From Brachypodium distachyon (Eukaryota; Streptophyta; Magnoliopsida; Poales; Poaceae), in NCBI RefSeq assembly GCF_000005505.3, contig NC_016134.3, positions 26,239,584-26,303,583 of the forward strand: a DNA stretch of 64,000 nt, given 5' to 3'. The translations under genes were made by a program, and so were the position numbers. The notes under the pieces were generated by a model. That model was not told where the DNA came from. It saw only the letters and a list, made by a program, of their open reading frames with translations, and searched no databases. Each line of letters starts with the position of its first letter. The first letter of the stretch is position 1. Of this stretch, positions 47,173 to 58,341 are shown in pieces.

Positions 47173-48303
47173 CCCTCAGCTCGCCGGGAGCCCCCGGCCC
47201 TTCCGTCTCAGCCCCCGGGACTTGCTCTTCTCTTTCGGCAACAAGCACGGAGCTCACTACCTGATCCGTCGCTGCCAGGTACAGCAGCAACGGCTCGCCC
47301 GACTTGGGGCCGACGAGGACCGTCGGCGACTTCAGGTACCTCTTCAAGTCCTGGAACGCCGCTTCCGCCTCTGGAGTCCAATTGACTGGACCCTTCTTCT
47401 TCATAACCTTGAAGAAAGGCAGGGCTCGCTCGCCCCGCCTTGAGATGAAACGTCCGAGCGCCGCAACGCACCCGTTGAGGCATTGGACGCCTTTAACCTT
47501 GCGGGGTGACTCCATCTTCTCGATCGCCTCGATCTTCTGTGGGTTGGCTTCGATTCTCCTGTGAGAGACCAAAAAGCCCAGCAAGTGTCCCGAGTCCACA
47601 CCGAACGTGCACTTCTCATGGTTAAGCTTGAGCTTGATCCTGCGGAGGTTGTTGAATGTCTCCTGCAGGTCGCCGACGAGCGAGTCCCTATGCCGCGACT
47701 TGACGACGATATCGTCCATGTAGGCCTCGATGTTCCGGACTAGCTGGGGCCCCAGACACTTGCGCAGGGCACGCTGAAATGTCGAGCCAGCGTTCTTCAA
47801 CCCGAAAGGCATGCACGTGTAACCGTAGCACCCATCGGGGTGATAAACGTTGTTTTCTCCTCATCTTCGACTGCCATCTTAATCTGGTGGTAGCCGGAGA
47901 AGGCATCTAGAAAGCACAAAGACTCAGAACCTGCTGTAGAATCTCCTATTTGATCGATACGGGGTACAGGGAAGGGGTCCCTAGGGCATGCATGGTTAAG
48001 ATCAGTAAAATCTACACACATGCACAACTTATTTCCAGCTTTGGGGACTACAACAGGGTTTGCTAACCAAGTAGGCTACAACACTCCCCTGATCGCCCAG
48101 GCATTCTTGAGCTTCTCCACTTCCTACTTGATGAAATCCTTGCGTTCTTGTGCTTGCCAATGAACCTTCTGCTTGACGGGCCGCGCGTCCGGCCGCACCA
48201 CCAGCCGATGCTCGATCACCTCTCTAGGGACTCCGGGAAGATCTGACGGCTCCCAAGCGAACACGTCGGAGTTCTCCCGGAGGAAGGCGACGAGGGTGCT
48301 TTC
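47173..48303 (-). pseudogene. Reverse transcriptase of element B
   Basis: From about 48300: RT N-part, then CVDFTDLNHACPRDPFPVPR, FLDAFSGYHQIKMAVEDEEK, MPFGLKNAGSTFQRALRKCL, EAYMDDIVVKSRHRD (YMDD), GHLLGFLVSHRRIEANPQKI, VNWTPEAEAAFQDLKRYLKS, ending at the copia insertion. A frameshift lies near 47812-47830, and a TAG at 48124-48126 replaces a CAG of element A. It otherwise has longer open stretches than the A copy. Confidence 0.9.
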
Positions 48304-49160
48304 CTATTTGTCGCCGAGGCTCGCACCGATGGAGACAGTGCGTGCTTCGTTGACGGCATGCACGGGCACCTTCTTGACCTTGGTGCCGTCCTCCTTAAGC
48401 TTCGTGCCCTTGGTTACGCGCGGGCTAGAGCGGGAGCTGCCCCCGGCACCCTGTCCAGGAGCGGCTCGCGCCTTCTTCTATGCGGGTTGTTCACCTGCAA
48501 GTGGATCCTCGTTCTCGGCAACGTCGTAGTCGCCGGGATCCGCCACTACGGAGGTCTTCATGACCTCGCCCACGCACCAAGGGCACGAAGCTTGATGGAG
48601 AGAACGCCGTATGTTGACGGCATCTTCATCATGCCGTAGGCACAATGTGTTGCCGCCATGAACTTAATCAGCGCTGGATGACCAATAATCCCGTTTTACG
48701 ACAACGGGATGTGAGCCACATCGAAAACGATATGCTCAGTCCGAAATGCTTCCCGAGAACCGAAGGTCACCAGGAGCGTGATTCGCCCCATGGGCTGCAC
48801 CACTCCGGGGTTGATCCCCCGGAACGGGTCGGTGAGCTTCATTTGTTCCAGGGGCAGCTAAAGCTTCGCCACCAGCCTGGCAGACAGCAGGTTGAGGCTT
48901 GCTCCGCTGTCCACCAGTACCTTGGTCACCGTCACCTTGTTTATGATCGGCGACACCACGAGGGGGAGCACTCCTGAACCCAAGGAACGGATCGGGTGAT
49001 CGTCTGAGTTAAAGGTGATCAGCACATGCGACCACCACAACGACTGCTGCGCCTCCACGCTGGGGAGGAGGGCACAGACCTCACGCGTGAGCTGCTTCAC
49101 GGCAGTGTGAGACGTGAGAGCATACGCTCCCACGTGGATGCAGGCGACATCGCGAGGCTC
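48304..49160 (-). pseudogene. Aspartic protease region of element B
   Basis: VTKVLVDSGASLNLLSARLV retains the catalytic DSG. TAG at 48858-48860 and 48478-48480 stand where element A has CAG, and an indel lies near 48585. The TAG at 48304-48306 between protease and RT is shared with element A. Confidence 0.85.
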
Positions 49161-50998
49161 CTGGAAGCCGGGCTCGTCGGCGTCGTCGTTGCTGTAGACA
49201 TCCTCATGCTGCTCAGCGCGAGGCTTGTCGCGTCCCCGGGGAGGCCGGTCCTTGCCGCCACGGGCCTGACCGCGACCCCCCGCGGGTTCTCCTTTGTCGC
49301 CGCTGGCTGCGCCCCGGCCTGCTCCGCCGTGGGGGTTGTTCGGGCAGTCCAGGGAGAGATGCCCGATGTCCCCGCAATTGAAGCAAGCCTCGGTAGCACG
49401 GCGATCCTCGTGGCGTTGCTTGCGCTTCTCCTTGATGGTCTAGAGAGTACGGCAGTCCTGCGCGTCGTGGGTGGCGTTGGTGTGGATGGGGCAGCGCGCT
49501 GCGGCTGCCGGCTTGCTACCGATGCTCCCACCGACGCTGCCTTCTTGGTTGGCCTCTGGGGAGCCCCCGGCTCCACGGCAAGCACTTGCTTCCCGCCACA
49601 TTTCCGGGAGCCCTTCTTACCGGAGCCCTCCGGTGGGTTTGACGCCGCTTTGGCGGCAAGCTCGGGCGCCACGCGCCCTTCCTCGGCCATCCCGCACTTG
49701 TGCGCGAGAGCGTAGAGATCCCTTGTGGTCCGGATCTGGTGCGTGTTGAGCTTCACACGCATCTTCGGCTCTCGGACGTTGATGGCGTACGTGTTGATGA
49801 CAGCGGTCGCTTCCGCCTCAGGCATGGAGTAGGAGAGGTTGGAGAACCTATTGGTGAAGTCCCGCAATGTCTCCCACGGTTTTTGCACTTCCGTGTGCAG
49901 TTCCGCCATGGTTCTCGGGCGCTTGTAACCGCCATGGAACGCGTTCATGAACTGCTCGCACAAGTCAGCCCAGGAGGCTATGGAACCGGCGGGCAGGTTG
50001 AGCAACCAAATCCTCGCTAATCCTTTGAGGACCATCGAGCACAAGTTGGCCCTGACCTTATCGTCAGCACCAATGGCGTGCATGCCCAACATGTAGGTCA
50101 GGAGAAAATCCTTGGGATTCACGGTCCCGTCGTACGTCCCGAGCATCGGCGCTCGGCACTTGTTGGGCCACATCACCCGGCGCAGCTCGCGAGTGAACGC
50201 GGCGCAGCCATCCTCGGTGCCCATGGGAGCATCTTCCTGCTCCTCTGGGCACGGGCGTTCTGCTTCACGCTGATGCCGGCGCTCCAAGCACTGGCGGAGG
50301 TCTTCCTGCTGGCGGGCGTTCAGGATGCCTCGCACGTCACCCCGAGTAACGGTCGGTGATGAATCCGAGGACCCCACGGGATCCTCGTCTCCCTTCCCTC
50401 CCGGCTGGGGAGGGTGGTCTCCGCGTCCCGGGTTCTGCTCCCGGCCTGAACCAGCCGGGGCACCCTCACCTTGCGGCTGCTGGGCGGCGAGTGCAAGGAG
50501 CGCGTCTAGCTCCGCACGCCATGCTTCATATGCTGGCGTGCCTTGCGGTGGCTCGTAGCGCACCATGACACGCGCGGCTATAATGGCTTCCGCCGGGGTC
50601 CGGGCGGGAGGCTGCCGATTCTCCGACCGGCTGCCCTCCGCCCTGTCACCCGGTGCCCTCGGATGTGTGGGGCGAGACTCCGTCGGTGTCGCTCGTGACG
50701 TGCTGTGCTCGTGGCGCAGCGAAGTCTTCAGCCCGCGAGTGGCCTCGCTGGCCGCTTGGGCGGCGTTGTGGCCGCTTACGCGGCTGGCTCAAGCGCTGGG
50801 CGCCGCAGGCCCCCTCGGCCGGTTGTCCGCCGACGGCCGAGGAGGCGGAGGTGGTAGCTGCGACTGCTGCTGCGGCCGTGGAGGGGACCAAGGGTCCCCT
50901 TGTGCTTGTGACACGCACGCAGCGGCATGGGACCGAGTGCGCATGGCGAGAGTGTCGTGCAAGTCGACCCGAGGCTCGTTTGCCCTCTTGCGCGGCAT
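49097..50998 (-). pseudogene. Gag of element B
   Basis: Probable start at 50998 (MPRKRANEPRVDLHDTLAMR); a frame of about 490 codons is open from 50566. Retrotrans_gag domain: MNAFHGGYKRPRTMAELHTE, LRDFTNRFSNLSYSMPEAEA, NTYAINVREPKMRVKLNTHQ. The zinc knuckle CFNCGDIGHLSLDC (near 49340-49385) lies in a neighbouring frame after a frameshift near 49520. A TAG at 49440-49442 matches CAG in element A. Confidence 0.85.
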
Positions 50999-51106
50999 GG
51001 CGAGTTAGTTGTCAAAGACGTCGTAGACGAAGGAGCCAATGTTGATGACGATGACGCCGGCGGTCACCCGAAGCTCTCTGCACGTCCCCCTACCTAGCGC
51101 GCCAGA

Positions 51107-51883
51107 TGGCGGAGCATGGTCTCCGGCACTGGGGATGACGGGCACCCCCTTTTTGTTTCGGTGGTGGGCGAGGTGATCGCTCCGGCGATCGCCGGCGTGG
51201 CGATAGACACGAAGTGTAGACACAAGAGTTTACTCGGGTGCGGGCCAACCAGAGGTGTAATACCCTACGTCCTGATTTGAGTTGTATTCACAAGTTTCAT
51301 TGCGTACAGATCACCCGAGAGGTTCCCAGGTTGGCTATTTAGGTGAACGCTGTGCTCTGTTCTAATAACTGGGGTTGGAACCCTTTGACCGGTTGCATTG
51401 GTCCTCCTTTTATAGACAAGGGGATACCACAGGTGCCTAAGCATTCAGCGTGACACGTTTCCCAGACGCGTGTCACGGCCATGCAGCGCCCTGTCTACTG
51501 TACACCGTAGAAAAAACGGTTCAGCAAGACCAGGTCTGCCGATAAGACTCCTGTCGGTGCATTAAATTCACTGCGCCTGCCATCTTGTCCTGTCTTCACT
51601 ATTCTACGGGCCCCGCCTGCATGCTCGAGCGTGGGTTGTTGGGGTGCCCCTCCCCGGCCAGCACACCCGGCTGGTTGTCGGGAGGCATTCCTTCAGCTTC
51701 CCGGCACCGGGGTTCCCGGGGGCTTCTTGTACTCAGCCCTTAGATTCTCCCCCACCAAGGGCCGTTTCCACGAGGCAAGCTCCCCGGACTCATCGCTTCC
51801 CGGGAGGCCTTCCTGACGGGGCTTCGTCACTGGCGACCCACGCGTCCCGTATCAGTGGGACCCCGCGGGCCACTGGTACGACA
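51107..51883 (-). repeat. Right LTR of element B
   Basis: 777 bp; the terminal TGTCGG is mutated to TGGCGG. It has the same subtype as the left LTR of B, with indels (for example about 50 bp absent near 51480 and 30 bp near 51520). Preceded by the PBS at 51088-51106. Confidence 0.88.
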
Positions 51884-52140
51884 ATTTTGGGCCTATCTGA
51901 AAAGTTACTGTTCATTTTTTTTTGTTTTTTTCCCTTCATTTATCCAAAGGGGGACCCACAGTGACTTGTCTTCCAACTCACTTTTTTCAGTGTTTCTTGC
52001 ATTATTATTTTCAGTGTTTATTGTATCATTATTTTCAGTGTTTCATGCATTATTATTTTCAGTGTTTATTGCATTATTATTTTCATTTTTTTGCATTATT
52101 ATTTTCAGTGTTTTTGCATTATTATTTTCAGTGTACCGAT
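51884..52140. repeat. Minisatellite, about 20-24-bp unit
   Basis: About seven copies of TGCATTATTATTTTCAGTGT with variable T-runs between 51987 and 52135. Confidence 0.8.
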
Positions 52141-52204
52141 CAACGATTCTTGCGGGTCATTTCTGTTCCATAATTAATGTAACGAAAAAAACTCGAATGG
52201 ATAT

Positions 52205-52262
52205 TGAAAACACACACACACACACACGCATACATACATACATATCTATACATACATACATA

Positions 52263-52300
<38 letters not shown>
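52205..52300. repeat. Compound microsatellite (CA)n, (CATA)n, (TA)n
   Basis: (CA) about 8 units, then CATACATACATA/CATATCTA units, then (TA) about 16 units. Low-complexity sequence. Confidence 0.9.
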
Positions 52301-52301
<1 letters not shown>

Positions 52302-53643
52302 ACAAGCTAAACAGGAATCGGTTCTTGTTTAACTAAACAGGACCAATCTGAACTTCCTCAGTAGCACGACTGAACTTCCCTTCCTGCGGATGTGAACCTT
52401 CCTTCCCTGCGCTATACTCTGCACGCGCACACGCAGTACACGGGTTGTCCGTGCGGACGGTAATTTGAAATTTACTCTTAAACCGTAACGAATTAGCAAA
52501 AACTTTATATACGAAAAAGTTGCCCCTCGTTCATACCTTTCCAACTCCGTATTAATTGCATCATTCCGAAAAGTGGTTCAAAAACAATCGTAAAAATACC
52601 GTTCGTCCTTTTTAGATTGATCTGATTTCAGTATTTTTGAAATTAATCTTAAACCATTAGGAATTTGGAAAAACATTACATATGAAAAAGCTGCGGATTT
52701 TCTCTAGCTTTCCAACGGTATATCGTTTGCGCAAATCCGAAAAAGTTTGAGAAAAGCGAAGAAAAAATCAGTACATCCTACGCGGCAACACGGCGTGCAT
52801 GTTCTGAACTTCCATCGATACACGAGTGAACTTTCATTTTATAGACTGTGAACTTCATGCTGGTCTCTGAACCTCCGTCAGCTGTTATATTTTGCCCGCG
52901 CTGGAGAAGGAGGTGTCCGGGCGTGAATGTATTGAACTTCCCTATATATAAGAGTGAACTTCTTATTTAATAGACCGTGAAGCTCCCTGGTACAAGATTT
53001 TTGGCGAGGAAGTTTTGCCAATCCATATTAACAGGGCTACTACACCCTTGTTTTGCAGCGTGCCAGCTAGTGAACTTCCCATATAAAACTTGCGAACTCT
53101 CATGAAAGTAACTAGTGAGCTTCTCAGTCTAAACAAACGAAACTTCCATGGAAGGGCATCTGAACTTCTCAGTCTAAACAAGTGAACTCCCATGAAAACT
53201 AGCTAGTGAACTTCTCAGTCTGTACAAGCGAACTCCCATGACAGAACATCTGAACTTCTGTACAAGTAAACTCTCATGAAAATTAGCTAGTGAACATCTC
53301 AATCTGCATACGTGAACTTTCCTAAAAGCACATGTGAACTTCCCAGCGTACCACGCCTATAACTGTGGTCTACGGGCATGAACGTTCTGAACTTCCATCG
53401 ACCACACGAGTGAACTTCCGTTTTATAAACAGTGAACTTCCTGACAGTCTCTGAAACTCCTTCGACTGTAATTTTTGCCCGCGTAAGAGAACAAGGAGGT
53501 TTACGGGCGTGAATGTTCTGAACTTCCATCGATACACGAGTGAACTTCCATTTTATAGACTGTTAACTTCCCGGCGGTCTCTAAACCTCCGCCGCTTATA
53601 TCTTCCTCGTCTATACCCTGTGAACTTCCTGACGGTTTCGAAC
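52301..53643. repeat. GTGAACTTC-rich repeat region
   Basis: The nonamer GTGAACTTC, or TGAACTTC/CGAACTCC variants, recurs more than twenty times at irregular spacing (52350-53640). It is often embedded in larger units such as ATGTTCTGAACTTCCATCGA, ...ACACGAGTGAACTTCC, and TTTTATAGAC. Two degenerate copies of the 178-bp unit described below lie at 52455-52610 and 52620-52760. No coding frame. Confidence 0.7.
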
Positions 53644-54135
53644 AGCGGACGATAATTCAAAATCTGCTCTTAAACCGTAAGGAATTAGCAAAACCTTTAT
53701 ACACGAAAAAGTTGCGCCTAGTTCATAGCTTTCCAACGCCGTATCATTTGCATCATTCCGACAAGTGCTTCAAAATATATCGTAGAAATACCGTCCGCTG
53801 TTTTTTGTTTGGTCGTAATCCGGCGGACGGTAATTTGCAAACTGCTCTTAAACTGTTAAGAATTAGCAAAAAAGTTATAAACAAAAAAGTTGCACCTAGT
53901 TCATAGCTTTCCAACGCCGTATCATTTGCATCATTTCGACAAGTGCTTCAAAATATATCGTAGAAATACCGTCCGCTGTTTTTTGTTTGGTCGTAATCCG
54001 GCGGATGGTAATTTGCAAACTGCTCTTAAACTGTTAAGAATTAGCAAAAAAGTTGTGCCTAGTTCATAGCTTTCCAACGCTGTATAATTTGCATCATGCC
54101 GACAAGCGGTTCAAAATATATTGTAGAACTACCGA
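53644..54135. repeat. Tandem repeat, period 178 bp, nearly three units
   Basis: Units begin at 53644, 53822 and 54000 (GCGGACGGTAATTTGCAAAC type), with strong similarity over AATTAGCAAAAA, CTAGTTCATAGCTTTCCAAC, GTATCATTTGCATCATT, AAGTGCTTCAAAATATATCG and ACCGTCCGCTGTTTTTTGTT. The third copy lost 16 bp between AAAAAAGTT repeats and is cut at about 54135. Confidence 0.85.
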
Positions 54136-54207
54136 TTGCCTCCGCCGCCGCTCGATCGCCCGCGTCGGGGGAAGAAGGTGGTAGCCGGGGGCGCGTTGGG
54201 AGGAGGG

Positions 54208-55509
54208 TGTTGGGAATATGCCCTAGAGGCAATCACGTATGATGTAATTCCCAATATATTCATAAAGATTATTAAGTTGTCCTTGTTTGAACATCTGATA
54301 TGTATCATTGAATATGTGATTTGATTGTGAAACTATGTATTCATGTTGTTCATACTAAATTGTCCTTAGTCATTGAGGTTGTGCTGGACACATAACCTAG
54401 ACTAATGTGGAAGTTGGCTGATGACTCGGTTCCACTTGTCATGGACATGGTGATGTCATTCCAGCTTACACGGACTCGGCTAAAGAGTTTAGCGAGTCGG
54501 ACTGACCCATATTGAGATGCAACGAGTAGGTCGTCATTTGCATGTCTCAATCAATGTAATCCTTAGATCTGAGGTTATCACACAATCCGAGTTGTGCATC
54601 ACCAACTTAGGTTCTGTCAAACGTTGTTCCGTAACAGGGCAGTTATAAAGGCAGAGTTCGGGTTGACTGAGAATCAAGCTATGTGATGTCCATAACCAAG
54701 ATGAGATTTTGCCCCTCCGACTGGAGAGATATTCTCTGGGCCCTCTCGAGTGATATGATTCGGGAAGCATGGCCATGCGCGACTCGGTTAACTGTTAACT
54801 GGGTCGATCGACTAAGAGTTAGTCGGATGAATCGTATATCACGGATCGAGAAGAGAGTTGAACTATTAAAGGGATGAAGATTAATCGCCTATAGCTCGAC
54901 AAGGTATATCGTGAGGCAAAAGGGACTAAGACGCATGTCACATTGGAAGGTACGTCGTCATGACTCGATGGTACTTGGGAGTCGGCACGGTCTGCTAGGA
55001 GCCGCTACCGATTGATCGATTGAGAGTCGGACACCAATCGTGTCCAAGTCGCCATGAGCCTGCGGGGTCACACACTTAAGAGCGGGAGCAAGTATTTGGT
55101 CGGGTTGGACCCGAACCGGAAATGGACTGACAATGCGAGTTGGACTCGCAGAGTGGATGGGCCACAAGTATTGGAGCCCACTTCCACTCGGTATATAAGC
55201 AGGGGCGTGGGATGCCCAAGGGGTACGGTTCGCCACTCTCATGCATTGAGAACCCTAGCCCCATTCAGTCCAACCGTCGCACCGGACCTAGTAGTCCGCC
55301 GCCGGAGCTCCTCCTCGCACGTGTGGATACCGGCAAAGGTGCTATACGTTCAGCACTTCGACGATCGCGGGATTGGATCGGCTGGATCGGATCGAGGGAC
55401 TGATAATCCGCAACTGCACGTCTAGTGGTAATCCTTGTGGCCTTCTACCTCGGCTAGATCTTGGGAGTTCGTGTAGGAAAAGTCTTGTTTATCTCTACGC
55501 ACCCCTTCA
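54208..55509. mobile_element. Solo copia-type LTR
   Basis: TGTTGGGAATATGCC...CCCCTTCA, 1,302 bp, with a perfect 5-bp TSD GAGGG (54203-54207 and 55510-55514). The start is typical of Angela-like and related grass copia LTRs. There is no internal region, so it formed by LTR-LTR recombination. Flanking host sequence holds two diverged copies of a GCCTCCGCCGCCGCTCG block (about 54137 and 55549). Confidence 0.85.
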
Positions 55510-55655
55510 GAGGGGCCGCGAGCGGCCGCCGCGGGCTCCCTTGCATCGGCCTCCGCCGCCGCTCGCTCGCCTGCGTCGGTGGTAGGAGGTGGTAGTTGGG
55601 AATAGTTCCTGTTTAAGGTAAATAGGAACTCTTAGGTTAGGTTCCTGTTTACCGA

Positions 55656-56917
55656 TCAACGATCTTCTCCAAGGCCTTGGTACATTTCTCCAGTGTACCG
55701 ATCAAAATATAGTTCATCTCTCCTGGTGATCTTCTCCAAGGCCTTGGTACATTTCTCCAGTGTACCGATGAACGATCGGAGCACTTCCACGGAGACTACC
55801 ACGGCAACGGCGGCGGTGGCGTTGGCGGTGGCGGTGGCAGCGACGCATGGCGCGTCGACAGGGCCGTAGGATGTTGAAGCACGAGGCTCAGACACCGTGG
55901 ATGCACGGGCACCCCCTTTGAGGTTCGGTCCGGCGGTCGCCGGCGAGGCCAATGCGAAGCGTAAAGACACAACCAACACGAGATCGTTTACCCAGGTTCG
56001 GGCCACCCTGAGGTGTAAAACCCTACGTCCTGCTTCTGTGTTTGCTATTAACCACTGGATAGGGGTTTATAAGGTGCCGGGGGGAGTCCCCAGGTGCTCT
56101 CCTTTTTTAGCTAAGTGCTACTTGCTGTTCTCGGCTAGTGCTAGTATGAATCCGAACGAACCCGAACCCTTTGACCGTTGGTGGGGGTCCTCCTTTTATA
56201 CCGAAGGGGATGCCACAGGTGCCACGGTGCATGGGTGACAAATGGCGAGCAGAGAGCTAGGGCAGCTCCCCCTCGGTGCGCTGGCTTGCATGCAGATTAG
56301 ATAGCCCTGCAGCTAGGGGTCTAGGCACCTGAAATTTACCCTAGGCGGGTCACCGTAGGCTGAAAGGACGGGGAATCCTCTTTTGGTCGGAGCATTTAAT
56401 GCTGGCGTGTGCTTCACTCCTCGTCCTGACGAATCCAGCGCGCAGCGCGCTCGCTGAGCGGCCCCGTGGTGCCGCTGGGGCTCCTGCTCTTGTAACGGAC
56501 ACTTGCGTCCGGAAACACCCTCCCGGCAAGTAAACTTTCCGGGAAGCGCCCAAGCGGGCTTTCTCCTGCTGTCATGCTAGGCAACCCTCACAGCCTGGCA
56601 AGCCCTGCCGGGCTGGTGACTTGCCGGGCAGCTTGTGCAGAGCTGCCCGGGGTGCGATCCTTCCGAGGGGCAAGCGAGGTGGCCCACGCGTCATGCAGCG
56701 GTGGTACCTTGGGTGCCATTGGTGCGACATAGGAGCTGCTGGAGACGGAGATAGACGAGGCGCCGGCGACGGAGGAGGTGGGGGCAGTGGTGCAGGTGGC
56801 GGGGCCGGTTGACGTACCGCCGGCGGAGGAGGAGGCTGGGCCGGCGCTGGAGACACGGCCTTCCCTTTTACGGCCGCCTCGCTTGACGCCAGACGTTGGC
56901 GGAGGCGGACGCGTCAT
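55656..56917 (-). pseudogene. ORF of unknown function split by a solo LTR
   Basis: Minus-strand ATG at 56917 opens MTRPPPPTSGVKRGGRKR, a Ser/Ala-rich stretch to SSISVSSSS at 56735, then the solo LTR. From 55871 the same frame continues YGPVDAPCVAATATANATAA, VLRSFIGTLEKCTKALEKIT and ends at 55656. The codon phase across the insertion is preserved exactly once one TSD copy is removed. The C-terminus is altered by a 67-bp-offset duplication: GATCTTCTCCAAGGCC...ACCGAT occurs at 55661-55702 and 55728-55769, and the shift of 67 changes the frame. I do not recognise the family; a transposon-derived or lineage-specific protein is possible. Confidence 0.5.
55872..56729 (-). mobile_element. Solo gypsy LTR, relative of the A/B family
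   Basis: 858 bp, TGTTGAAGCACGAGG...GGTGCGACA on plus, flanked by a perfect TSD TAGGA (55867-55871, 56730-56734). It shares with the A and B LTRs GTTTACCCAGGTTCGGGCCA, CCTACGTCCTGCTT, CCCTTTGACCG and a TATA box (TATAAAAGGAGG on minus, near 56192), but is otherwise diverged. Confidence 0.9.
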
Positions 56918-58226
56918 CGGAGTTCGACGTCATGGTGGAGAACGGTGGCGTCCACGACCACGGCTACCAGTGCATTGCTGCCTACTACGGACTTCATCTT
57001 TGTCCGATGAGGTCAAGAATGCCGTCCGTCAATACGGACTTTCTCCGTCAAGCTCCCTATTCTCAGCTTCAATGGAGGAGCACTGGAAGGAGTCCCTAGA
57101 CCACCGCGCCATATCGATGGATCTTTGGTAGCAGGGAAGAAGGCTAGATGGAAAGGCCGGAATGATGGCACGGAATATATATAGGCATAGAGCTCTTTTG
57201 AGAGACTTCCGCACGCCTCCGCAAGTCAAACTCCCTATTAATTAAGGAATATTGAAGGCCAGAGGGCACGCGGGAACACATCAGTTTCCCATGCAAGGCC
57301 CTGCAACTACCCAGGCACGCCGGTTTCCCATGCAAGGCCACCGCGCACGCCTCCGCAAGTCAAACCGCTCCGGTGAAGGGTCCCAGAGCATTCATGCAAA
57401 CCGCCTTCAAAGCCCACCACCCAACACTCATCACCGGAAACCACTCCCCTTCCCCTTACCATCGCTATTTAACCCGTCACCATGGCACTACTTCTTTCTA
57501 TTCTTCGATTAGGCTATGTAGACGTCACTTCCCTTCGTAAGTCTTGCCGGCGAGCCCACAGAGGCGTATCTGGTGGCGGCTTTGCCAGTGATTCCATTTG
57601 TTCAGTATCGCCGGTGAGCAGGGAGGCGTATTTGGCAGGGGCGGCGGCGTATTTGACAAACAACCCTAAATCGGTGCTATTTGGGGTAGGCGCGGGGAAA
57701 GGGATAGAGATAGGCGACGGACCCACATGTCATTCGTTGCGTTGCCCCACATGTAAGTTAAGGCGACCGCCCCCACCTGTCAGGACGTGGCCCGCATGTA
57801 AGGTAACCAGGCCCGTTAAAACCTGCCCACTTGCACTGTCTCCTCGCAACCCCACATGCCAAAAACGCAGTTCCAGACCCACCTGACAGCACTTCCCGCG
57901 GCCCACCCGTCAGAACCAAACGGTCAAAGGGGTTTGACCGTTAGCAGGTGCTCCGTGAGGACATTTGCGAGGAATCACGAAACGAACAAGTGTAGCAGCG
58001 AGCACTGTTTCTGGCCTCTGGTATTCCTAAGTACAGCTAAGGAAGGAGGGGCACGTAAATAAAAAACCCTATAAAAAATTACACGGCGTGGTTAACAAAA
58101 ATTTATTTTATTTTCCTTGTCAACATATAAAGGGACGCAGCTCATTTGGTACAGCGCTGCTGACGCATGCCATTCCTTGCATTTCCACATATGTATTTAT
58201 TTTTTCTCTTCTACACATGTTTATTA
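56918..58226. other. Upstream region of the split ORF and spacer; no gene recognised
   Basis: Contains two short direct repeats: GCACGCCTCCGCAAGTCAAA at 57211 and 57345, and GTTTCCCATGCAAGGCC at 57285 and 57324. Elsewhere the peptides are low-complexity. Alternative minus-strand starts exist upstream (about 56933 and 57120) but do not stay in frame with the split ORF. Confidence 0.35.
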
Positions 58227-58228
58227 TA

Positions 58229-58331
58229 CTCCCTCCATCCCATATTAAGTGCCAAAATATTACTTGTATGTTAGTATATAGATACGTCCATATTTAAACA
58301 AATTTGAGTCACTTATATGGGACGGAGGGAG
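58229..58331. mobile_element. Stowaway MITE
   Basis: CTCCCTCCATCCCATATTAA...TTATATGGGACGGAGGGAG, 103 bp, with terminal inverted repeats and TA target duplications at 58227-58228 and 58332-58333. Tc1/Mariner-related non-autonomous element. Confidence 0.93.
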
Positions 58332-58341
58332 TATAAAAAAC

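Larger units (their letters stand above)
31828..51883 (-). mobile_element. Gypsy retrotransposon B (same family as A), split by a copia insertion
   Basis: LTR-like ends at 31828-32666 and 51107-51883; gag, protease, RT, RNase H and integrase on the minus strand; antisense gene on plus. Internal sequence is collinear with element A apart from the following: a duplicated 5' antisense-gene region (32667-33784), loss of 186 bp (in frame) near 34232, loss of about 225 bp near 38186, loss of about 540 bp near 39102, and the copia element 39723-47167. The 5-mers outside the LTRs are GGTCT and ATTTT, so there is no TSD; the two ends may not come from one insertion event. Confidence 0.85.
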
